Origin: CAYXVB01 sp964467785 | Lineage (GTDB): Bacteria > Bdellovibrionota > UBA1018 | Assembly: GCA_964467785.1 (NCBI GenBank) | Contig: CAYXVB010000101.1 | Location: 1-13,271 of the forward strand | Length of the DNA stretch: 13,271 bases | Direction: 5' to 3' | Part shown: positions 5,426-13,271 of the stretch, one piece after another | How positions within the stretch are numbered: position 1 is the first letter of the stretch | How the letters are laid out: every line of letters begins with the position of its first letter | The notes under the pieces: generated by a model | The model's database searches: none | Told to the model about the DNA's origin: nothing | The model's input: the letters and a program-made list of their open reading frames with translations, nothing else | Position numbers and translations under genes: made by a program

Positions 5426-8400
5426 TCAGCGCTGGATCCGAATTACGACCGTATTGTCGATCACCTGCGCGGCGCTCGCCCCAGCGTTGACATACGGCAG
5501 GAATCGGTCGCCCGAGCTGATCGTCAAGGCGCCCGCGCTGCGAGCCCAGGTCTTGCTCGCCGAGCTATAATTCAGGCTAGAACCACCGATCAGCGCCAAC
5601 CCGCCCGTACCTACGTCGGCGGCACCGACGCTTGCCAGATCGACGCTAAAGCTCGAGCCTCCGATCAGATTCGCCACGCCTTGGAAATAGACCGCGGGAT
5701 TGCTGAACTTCGAGAGGTCGATCAAGGCCCGGGCATTGTCGATCGGGAAAGACCCGGAACCTCCCGGGTGCCCCAAGCCGTTGCGGAAGTAGATTTCAGC
5801 CTTATCGAGATTTCGAAGCGAAACCCAGAGACCCGCCTTATGCAAAAACACGTTGCCGCTTGCGCAACCCGAAACGCACTTGATCGCGACTTCAAGCTCG
5901 TCATCTTCGTTGGAGGCTCCGAAGCCGCTCAATCCATCGTCAAACGGCGAGCTTGAGAACGCGAGCGAGGCGCCTCCGAATATTGCCTCGGTCTCGGGAA
6001 TCATCATGTTCCTATTGACGTTGTAAAGGCCGACCATCCCGACCGCGCCTCCACTTGACGCCACGACCGTCTCGAGCTCCCAGGCGTTGTAGTCCTCGAG
6101 GGCCGAGAGCCAAGCTGTCTTACGAACGTAGATCGAGGCCTCCGGCAGCTCATAATAGTTGCTGGCATTGGTCGTGGAGACCGGCGCGCCGGCATCCGCG
6201 GACGAGGGTGGGCTCGCTGAGGCCAATAGCGGAATATAAATCCGAGTCCGGCTGGCGGCGACTTGAGTGATCAGCACCCTCGCGCTGAGAACCGTGAGAT
6301 CGCCCGTCGCAGCCGTCGCGGACAACCCGACGCGATAGGTATCCCGCCCGACATTCGGGACAAACGCCGAGCTCATTCGAGTCGGAGAGGCGGTCCCGGC
6401 CGGAACGCTCAACGTCGCGACGATAGCTCCAGACGAATCCACCAGGTTGACCGCGCCCGAGGCTCCCCCGGCATTGGTCACGATCGCCTCGAAGGCATAG
6501 CTGACCGTTCCGTCATAGGCCTGGGAATCCAAAGAGGTCCGGGTCCGCTCGAAAAGCATCGATCCGGTGGATGAAGCCAGACCGGAATCGGTCAATTCGA
6601 CCGGCACCTGGATCTTGGCTCCGGTGACCGCCGTCGCGCTTGCAACGGCGGAGTCAGGAGACGACAGCCCACCAGCGCTCACGGAAGTCACGACGTAATA
6701 GTAGGTCACTCCATTCTGCACTCCCGTATCTACGTAACTCGTCGTGGGAGCGGTGATCACGGCCAAAGAGCCAAAAGGACCGGCCGGAGCCACGCTCCTG
6801 CGCAAGGTATAAGTGGACGCTCCGCCCACGGAGCTCCAGCTGACTTGGATCGAATTGCTGACTGCCGTAGCCACCAAGCCCGCGGGAGCGCTCAAGCCAA
6901 GGGAAATAGCCGCTTCATTGGAATCCGCGGACTCGATACCGGAAGCGTTCACGGCGCGTACGACATAATAATACGTGCCCAGCGCCGGAGTCTCTGAATA
7001 GGTAGTCGTCGGTGCCGTCACCGTCCCGATCTTAGAATACGGGCCCGAGGAAATCGTTCCGCGGTAGACCGTGTAGCTCACCGCATTCGGGACGGTCACC
7101 CATAAGAGATTGACCGTTCCGCCCCCTGAGGCTTGCGCGAGGAGATTCACTGGGGCGAGAGGCGCGATGCCCAAGGTCACTTTATTGCTGATCGAAGAAT
7201 AGACTGCGCTGCGCGCCGTCCCGCAGAGCGCAAGATGGCGATAGGAGTAACTCGTATTACTGGCCGCGGTCGCATCGGTGTAGGAGGTCCCCGCGACGGA
7301 TGCGGCGATCGTACTGAAATTCACTTCGTCCTGGGAGCGCTCGATGCGGTAGCCGGTGGCGGCGATCCCGTTGCAGGTCACCGCTGTCCAAGTCAGATCG
7401 ACATTGGCCCCGGAAACGACCGCCACAGGCGCGGTCGGTGCCGTCATCGGGGCGGCCGCAAGCTCGGGCGAATCGGCCGATTCGAGCGTGCCGTTCAGGG
7501 CGGAGACCACGATGTAGTNNNNNNNNNNGTTCCGGCCGTGAGGGCGGTCATGGAGTAAGTGGGCGCATACACCTGGGTCGTTACATACGGTCCGCCACTA
7601 GCAGTCCCCACTTTGACGTTATAGGAGGTCGCCGAAGCGCTCCCCGGCCAACTCAGAGTCATGCTCGTGGACGTGATCGGACTAACCAGGGAGGGGCGTG
7701 CGGGGGCCGGGGGAGTGACTCCCGGAGTGATCGCCGAAGTCCAGGCGGAATACGGGGTCGAGACTCCTCCGGCATAATTCACTCGGTACCGATAATAATA
7801 AGCGGACCCGTTCACGACGCCCAAATCCTGATAGGTCGTCGTGGGCGTTGGAACCGTTACGAGCGTCGTCACCGCGCTGAAGTCAGTACTACGTTGAATC
7901 GTGTAGCTGGCCGCGGAAGCGAGCGGCCCCCAATCCAACTGAACATTGGTCGAATTAAGCGTCAAAGTGGGCGGGCCCGGCGTGGATACGGTCCGCGCGC
8001 CCACCTGGCTTGAATAGGCGCTCTCCACGCCTCCGACTTCAGCGGTAACCACGAAATAATAGCTGGTGGACGAATTGAGCGAATTCACCGTCAAGGTCGA
8101 GGCTGGGGCGTTCACGCTGCCCGCCGGGCTATAGGGCCCACCGGACACCGAGGAAGAATAAACGTAGTATCGCGTGGCCCCGGAAACCGGTCCCCATGTC
8201 AACGTGACTGAGCCAGTCCCGGTATTCGTTACCGAAAGCCCGCCTGGCACGCCCGAGGCTGTAGTCATCGACACGGCCTCGTTGGAGTACTGCCCGGTCG
8301 AACCGTCGGCAAAGTTCGCGGAGACGACATAATAATAGCCAACATTCGCCGACGCCGTGGAATCCGTAAAGGAGTTCGCGCCGACCGCGGCGTCCAGGAC

Positions 8401-11400
8401 AGTATAAGGTCCGCCCGACTGCGTGGCCCTGCTCACCTGGTAGCTGCTCGCGCCGGCAAAATTGTTCCAGGCCAATGCGATGGATGCGCTGGATGGTATC
8501 GCCGCCAAGCCGGTCACAATCCCATGCCGGAACGAAACGATATTAGTGGCCGCGGAATCCAACCCACCCCAGCTCGAAGTGACCTTGTAATAGTAGATTC
8601 CAGGCACTGAAAGGGTTTCGGTGTAGCTATTGGTGCCGGAGGTACCCTGCTGGACATAAGGCCCTCCCAAGCTACCGGCTCTCCAGATATTAAATAAATT
8701 ATAATCGGCGGGCGCGGACCAGCTCAGCACCGGCTGCTTCAGCTTGTTCTGGGCTATCGCGAGATTGCTCGGGCTGGTAGCATTCGCGCTCGGAGTCGCC
8801 GCGCTCGTGAATGACGGTGTGCCTACGAGGCCCCCCGGGTAGACCGCTTCCGCCTTGTAGAAATAGGTAGTCTGGTTGGTCAAACCGGAGTCGACGTAAA
8901 CCGTGGATCCGCTGGTCGAACTGGCGATGAGGGAAAATGGGCCGGCTTCGTTGGTCGCCCGATAGACCTTGAAATCGGTTGAATAGGTGTCGGCGGACGC
9001 GAGTGAAACAATGACCGTCCCATCGCCGGGGGTCAGGCTGATTCCTGGCCTACCCATCACAGCGAGCCCCACTTCATTGGACTCGGCGGAGTTCGAAGCG
9101 CCCCAGTTCGCAACGACGACGCAGTATCGCCGATTAAAGCCCCCGCTGACCAGCTCGGTCGGGGTCCAATCCAGAGATTGAGCGGTCGTGCTGCCGGCGA
9201 CTGTGCCTAGCGACCCGGAGGTAGCTCCGCAAAGCACCGTGAATTGGCTGTAATAGCTCGGTGCGCTCCACGAAAAATGGATATCCCCTAAAACGTCCAA
9301 TTGCGCGAAAAGCTTCAACGGCGCGCTCGGAAGCGGCTTGGGGACCGCGCTAACCTCGACGGAATGCGGACTCTCGCCGGCAGGATTCGAGGCGGTCACG
9401 ACATAGTAGTACGCCACGCCATTGGTGCGCGCAGAATCGACATAGCTCGAGCCCAAAATCCCTGAGGCGATCCGGGTATAAGGGCCGCCGCTCTGCAAGC
9501 TACGGTATAACGAGTAGGTCATCGACTGCGAGGAACCCGACCAGGAAAGCGTGACCGCGGCGGCACCGGGCGAGGCCACGAACGAAGTAGGCGCCGACGG
9601 CGGAGTGACCGCCACGGCTGCGCTGATCTCCGCGGAATTCAAGCTGGCTCCGGTCGCGTTCGCAGCGGCGACGACGTAGTAGAACGTCGAGCCGTTGCTA
9701 ATGTCTAGATCCTGGTATGCGCTACCCATTACGTTTTCCGAAAGCACGGAATACGGGCCGCCGCTACGAGGGGACCGCTTGACGATATAGCGAGTCGATT
9801 TGGGGTCCGGATTCCAGATCAAGTTCACCTTGCCGCTCGCGCTGACCGTTGCCGTCAATCCGGTGGGGCCGGCGTCAGAATGCACGAAATTTACGAGCAG
9901 ATTACAGTCGGATAGGTTTCCTACTACATCGGAAGTTTGTCCGTACACCGTTGTGGTCGCGTTATTATCCGCGGTGATCGGGATGCCGACGGATTGGTAG
10001 ATCCCGACCGAAGCGCTGGCCAAAGCGATGCTGCAAGTCGGTTCCTTGTACAAGCTGACCAGGGTCGGCGCGAGCACGCTGGAGCTGGCCGCCACCGTGC
10101 CTTTGATCGTGGTCGATTGGACGTACGATGGTGTCGTGGGAGTCGCCGAACCGAACACTGGCACTCCCGGCGGAACCGCGCTTTGCGTGTAGCTCGTCAA
10201 ATACGTGCAAGCGCTACGATTACCGGCAGCGTCCAGCGTTTGGGCATAAAGGTCGGTGGTCGCGTTCTCATAGATCGGAGAGGCCGCTCCGGCGCCGACA
10301 AAGGCGGAAACGGTTCCGTTGCCCAGCGTGTTGACGCAGTCGCTCGAATCGAAGAACTTGATACTCGCCGCGGGGAGCGGACTACCCGCCGCGTAAAGCG
10401 GGCTGACTAGGCCCTGCAAAAGAGGTGGCGCGGCGGCATTTGAAGGAGAGGTCGGCGTGATCGATCCGAAAACCGGTGGGGTCGGTTTGATCGTCGTGTG
10501 GACATAATCCACCATGTGCACGCAGGAAGAGTCATTTCCAAAGTCATTGGTGCTTTTCGCGTAAACGGCGGTGGAGGTGTTCGCGGGCACTGAGATCAGG
10601 ATTCCCGAAGTCAGGAAGTTAACCCGGGTTCCGGACGCGAGGAGAGCTCCGCTACTGCAAGCGCTATCCGCGTAAAGCTTGATGGAGGCGATGGAACCGT
10701 CTACCGAGCCGATGATCCGCGGGGTGGTCGAGGTATTGCTGGGATTCGCGGGCGCACTCGCGGTATAAACCGGAGGCAACGCCGGCTGATTGGAATGCTT
10801 ATAGTAGGTGAGCAAAGTGCATCCCGATCCATTACCGACCCCGTCGTAGGAAATCGCGTAGATCGGGGTGTCTTGATTCGGGGGAACAGTGACCTGGAGC
10901 CCCGAGCTTTCGAAATACGAGGCGTCCCCGGCTCCGATGGGGACCGTGCAATCGCCATCGCTGAAGAAGCTCAGGGTGGCGGTATCGGCGGTCACGTTGC
11001 CCAGAACCATCGGTGTCGTGGACGAGTTGTTCGGCGAGGCGGGAATCGTCAAGCCAAACACTGGCGGATCAGGCGGTAGCGAGTCATTGACGAAGTCCGT
11101 CAGATAGGTGCAGCCCGAGGCGTTCCCGGCGACATCCAGCGCTTTTGAATAGATCGTGGTCGTCGTATCCCGACCGATCGTGACCGTGACTCCCGCGCCC
11201 ACAAACTCCGTCCGGGTTCCGGTTCCGATCTGGCTCGTGCAGCCTGAATCGCTGTAAAAGACGAGATTCGCGACGTCGGCCGCCGCAGTGCCAACCACTT
11301 TGGGATAAATTAGAACCGCCAAGGGCGAAACCGGATTGGTCGAACTAAAGCCAGGGCCGGCGGGCGGAACCTGGTCATGTACGTAGGTGGTCAAGTAGGT

Positions 11401-12348
11401 ACACGCGGACGCGATGCCTTCGGCATCCAAGCCCCTTGCATAAATGGTCGTCGTGGAATTTTCGGTAACGGTCAGCTGTACACCCGCGCTCTCGAAATCC
11501 GTTTTTTGGCCCGCACTCAATAAATTCGCGCAAGCGGAGTCCGAGTACAGGTTGACGGTGACCGAATCCGCGGACAAGGTGCCCTTCAGTGTCGGAGTGA
11601 GGCTGCTCTTGCTTGGAGAGGCTGGAGACACGGAAGTGTAGACGGGCGCAGCTGGAGCGACGGTCGTGTGGGTATATTGACCGAGGAGCGCGCAGGCGGA
11701 CGCGTTGCCGAAGGGCTCGAACGCTTTTACGTAGATCGAGGAGGTTTGATCGCTCTGGAGCGTCAGCTGGACGCCCGTGGTCTTGAAGTCGTACGGAGAA
11801 CCGGCGCCCACCTGGCTCGAGCATGAGGAATCGTCATAGAATTTGAGGAGCGCGGTCAATGCCGAGGGAGTGCCGGTGATCAAGGGAGTCCGGGAAACTC
11901 GGGAAGGCGAGGCAGGCGTGGTCGCGCCGAAAGACGGCGGCGGCGGTGGCGCATGCAACGGATCATATTGGATCACGAACTGACAGCCAGATTCCGTGTT
12001 CGTCCTGGCGTACAGATCGCTCTTTCCGACGCTCGGCACTTGCACTTCGATCCCGCTGCTCGAAAGCTGGGAGGCAATACCGGCCCCGATCGGGGCGTCC
12101 GCGCAAGTCAAGCTGCGGTGAAATTCGATATGAGTGAGCTCGGTCGAGGTCGTCCCCACCAAAGTGCCCGTGATCTTGAGCCGGGTAGTCGACAGGTCGT
12201 AAGCGACTTCCGTCAGCGCGCTGACAATAACGGCCTGGGGAATCACCAAAATCTGGTGATTCTCGATGTTGGGCGCCGAACACGCCGCCAGGAGGGCGGC
12301 GGGCAAAGCGAGGAGAGCTTGGATCGAGGCGCGCGGGGAGAGTTTCAT
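5426..12348 (-). CDS. giant multidomain outer-membrane lipoprotein (Ig-like and FN3 repeats), interrupted by an assembly gap
   Basis: One gene of about 2307 codons, split into two apparent frames by ten N at 7519-7528. The N-terminus is a signal peptide ending in lipobox LAAC (Cys about 23 from the chosen start), followed by Ser, which favours outer-membrane sorting. In order come eight Ig-like repeats of about 95 residues, each with a Cys pair; twelve fibronectin type III domains with the recurring SGGPY and YYYVV signatures; and a C-terminal region of three related modules ending at the stop. No catalytic domain is visible, so a surface adhesin or structural stalk is the likely role (inference). 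Three in-frame starts exist (GTG 12354, ATG 12351, ATG 12348). GGGGAGG at 12360-12354 is 5 bases from the ATG at 12348, which I chose. The upstream FG-GAP gene stops at TGA 12353-12351, overlapping the ATG at 12351, so the pair forms an operon. Confidence 0.85.
5429..6622 (-). repeat. C-terminal region of three related beta-rich modules
   Basis: After the last FN3 unit come three stretches of about 125-150 residues (6622-6254, 6250-5807, 5806-5429). Each opens with an alternating strand (KIQVPVEL, RIYIPLLA, EIYFRNGL). Each has a central strand-turn-strand around a GG pair (YAFEAIVTNAGGASGAV, WELETVVASSGGAVGMV, VYFQGVANLIGGSSFSV) and closes with a hydrophobic strand (ARVLITQV, LWVSLRNL, TVVIRIQ). 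I do not recognise the family. It could be the functional tip of the molecule (inference). Confidence 0.5.
6623..9867 (-). repeat. twelve fibronectin type III domains in the giant lipoprotein
   Basis: Twelve units of about 85-92 residues with the FN3 pattern: an early Trp in V.LxW, a central YxVxRxxxSGGPY, then SYxDxxxxNGxxYYYVV and a closing ESxxSN. The ninth unit contains the assembly gap. Most units lack cysteine, but the third and tenth have a Cys pair (VLCGA with RYCVV; VTCNG with LALCG). FN3 arrays act as spacers or binding modules in secreted proteins. Confidence 0.85.
7519..7528. other. assembly gap (ten N) inside the giant lipoprotein gene
   Basis: Ten N replace unknown bases. On the minus strand the frame before the gap reads TALTAG then AC; after it, NAC TAC ATC GTG GTC reads YYIVV. 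The sides are out of phase by one for a length of 10, and in phase for lengths such as 5, 8 or 11. Five bases would give GTxYYIVV, the standard FN3 strand in the neighbouring repeats. Confidence 0.95.
9871..12222 (-). repeat. eight Ig-like repeats in the giant lipoprotein
   Basis: Eight consecutive units of about 88-105 residues. Seven share the pattern SPS..TP.I.G, then LYSDSxC, G.....F...G, then TTTIYAKxxDxxGNxSxCTYLTxYVH; the first is more divergent. Each unit has two cysteines about 40-55 residues apart, consistent with an intradomain disulfide in an oxidising compartment. The layout resembles bacterial Ig-like (Big-type) repeats; the exact family is not assigned. Confidence 0.75.
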
Positions 12349-12350
12349 CA

Positions 12351-13271
12351 TCACCTCCCCAACCAGATCTGGACGGCATCCTGGCTGATGTCGAGAATCA
12401 CCAGGTCCACGCGCCCGTCGTTCGAGACGTCTTTGGCGATCAAGACGCTATTCTGATTGCTCTGATAACTAGCGATCGACGGGAACCCTCCCGCGCCATT
12501 GCCCTTGAGGATGCCGAAACCGCCAGCGCTTCCGTAGGTGACGGCGATATCGAGCTTGCCATCGCCATCGAAATCACCGATCGCCATACCTGAAGCGGTC
12601 GTACCCGTCGAATACGAGGAAGGCGTTCTGAACGAACCATCTCCGTTTCCACGGATGTAGCTCACGGAGCCGTCGATCGAATTCGAGACCAGCAGGTCTT
12701 CGATCCCGTCGCCATTGAAATCACCGGTCAAGAGCAGAGTCGGACCTAACCCAGTGGGATAATCCACTCTGGTTTGGAACGTCCCGTTACCATTGCCCAA
12801 GAGCACGCTCACACTGCCATCGCTTGCGTTGGTCACCGCGAGATCGAGGAGACCGTCGCCATTGAATTCGGCGACCGCGATCCGCTGCGGCTGCGCACCG
12901 GTCGGATAATTGACTCGGGCTTGGAAAGTCCCATTGCCGATCCCGAGCAAGACGTTCACCGCGTTATCCGATGAGGAGACCACCGCGAGATCCGGAACCC
13001 CATCCCGATTAAAATCGGCGATCACGACCGACATCGGGCTAGTGCCCACGTTGTAGTCCACGCGCGCCTGGAAGGTTCCATCCCCTTTTCCAAGAAAGAC
13101 CCCGACGGACGAGGATCCCGCATGCGTCACGACGATATCCAGGAAGCCATCAGCATTGAGGTCGGCGACGGCGAGGCCCGAGGGGTTATTGGCGGTGCCG
13201 AGACTAGTGCCAACCGTGAAAAGCCCATTGCCGGTCCCCTTGAGGATTCGAATCGTCTTCGAGCCCGAGCT
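12351..13271 (-). CDS. FG-GAP/VCBS beta-propeller protein, N-terminus outside the window
   Basis: The frame is open to the window edge (first codons read SSGSKTIRILKGTGNG), so the GTG at 13130 is not the true start. The visible 306 residues are almost wholly FG-GAP/VCBS repeats: one partial-plus unit at the edge, four units of exactly 49 residues and a last unit of 42. Each contains a calcium-loop-like motif: DLNADG, DFNRDG, EFNGDG, DFNGDG, DFDGDG and DVSNDG. Each full unit ends in LLGNGNGTFQ or a variant. Such repeats fold as blades of integrin-alpha-type propellers and are common in secreted adhesins of environmental bacteria. The protein ends directly after the last blade with WLGR, with no membrane anchor or sorting tail. 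Its stop overlaps the start of the giant lipoprotein (TGATG), so the two are co-translated and may act together on the surface. Confidence 0.85.
   Translation of the reverse strand, partial: SSGSKTIRILKGTGNGLFTVGTSLGTANNPSGLAVADLNADGFLDIVVTHAGSSSVGVFLGKGDGTFQARVDYNVGTSPMSVVIADFNRDGVPDLAVVSSSDNAVNVLLGIGNGTFQARVNYPTGAQPQRIAVAEFNGDGLLDLAVTNASDGSVSVLLGNGNGTFQTRVDYPTGLGPTLLLTGDFNGDGIEDLLVSNSIDGSVSYIRGNGDGSFRTPSSYSTGTTASGMAIGDFDGDGKLDIAVTYGSAGGFGILKGNGAGGFPSIASYQSNQNSVLIAKDVSNDGRVDLVILDISQDAVQIWLGR
12354..12360 (-). promoter_or_regulatory. ribosome binding site for the giant lipoprotein
   Basis: GGGGAGG is followed by TGATGATG on the minus strand. Spacing is 2 bases to the ATG at 12351 and 5 bases to the ATG at 12348, so the second is the better-placed start. 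The site lies within the end of the upstream gene. Confidence 0.6.
12354..13271 (-). repeat. 147-bp tandem coding repeats (FG-GAP blades)
   Basis: Units lie at 13068-13271 (incomplete at the edge), 12921-13067, 12774-12920, 12627-12773, 12480-12626 and 12354-12479. The four central units are exactly 147 bases (49 codons). They are diverged at DNA level but keep the period without insertions, suggesting old duplications rather than a recent expansion. Confidence 0.8.

Noticed and set aside
7495..7530. Frameshift or pseudogene in the giant lipoprotein
   Set aside because: The phase change coincides exactly with the N run, whose length is arbitrary; both sides continue the same FN3 unit without decay.
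7438..8013. Plus-strand frame crossing the assembly gap, opposite the FN3 array
   Set aside because: Low-complexity Arg/Gly/Ser-rich translation that runs through the N positions; the minus strand codes for clear FN3 units.
6623..12222. Regularly spaced repeats that could suggest CRISPR or a satellite array
   Set aside because: Units are about 260-310 bases, diverged at DNA level, and keep one reading frame encoding protein domains.

Overview
The window looks like a chromosomal segment from a GC-rich, double-membraned (Gram-negative) bacterium. Three things suggest the Bdellovibrionota/Oligoflexia sphere: a regulator whose C-terminal half resembles the DUF4423/TIGR02147 family, several large secreted FG-GAP, Ig-like and fibronectin type III proteins, and an outer-membrane beta-barrel. 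This placement is inference; there is no rRNA or marker gene to confirm it.

Left block, minus strand (1-2127): a divergently transcribed regulator with two helix-turn-helix-like segments and a DUF4423-like C-terminal half, followed by a SAM-dependent methyltransferase with a Cys4 zinc-ribbon-like N-terminus, then the first codons of a further gene that runs off the window.

Middle block, plus strand (2267-5392): a compact three-gene operon with overlapping genes. It encodes a PEGA-like/TPR lipoprotein, a 613-residue membrane protein, and an outer-membrane beta-barrel. By eye the membrane protein reads as the last periplasmic domain and second transmembrane helix of the flagellar MS-ring protein FliF, joined by a Pro/Ala and charged helical linker to an essentially complete FliG-like rotor protein. 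No other flagellar gene lies nearby. The set could be a rotor-derived envelope machine with an inner-membrane rotor/ring, a lipoprotein and an outer-membrane barrel. This is the most interesting item in the window.

Right block, minus strand (5426-13271): a calcium-motif FG-GAP/VCBS beta-propeller protein (5' end outside the window) overlaps, by TGATG, a giant outer-membrane lipoprotein. An assembly gap of ten N at 7519-7528 splits the lipoprotein gene into two apparent ORFs. Frame arithmetic and the repeat pattern show they are one gene of about 2307 codons, with eight Cys-paired Ig-like repeats, twelve FN3 domains and a C-terminal region of three related modules. Both proteins are likely surface-exposed and may act in adhesion. 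The two right-hand blocks converge at 5393-5425 with no obvious terminator.
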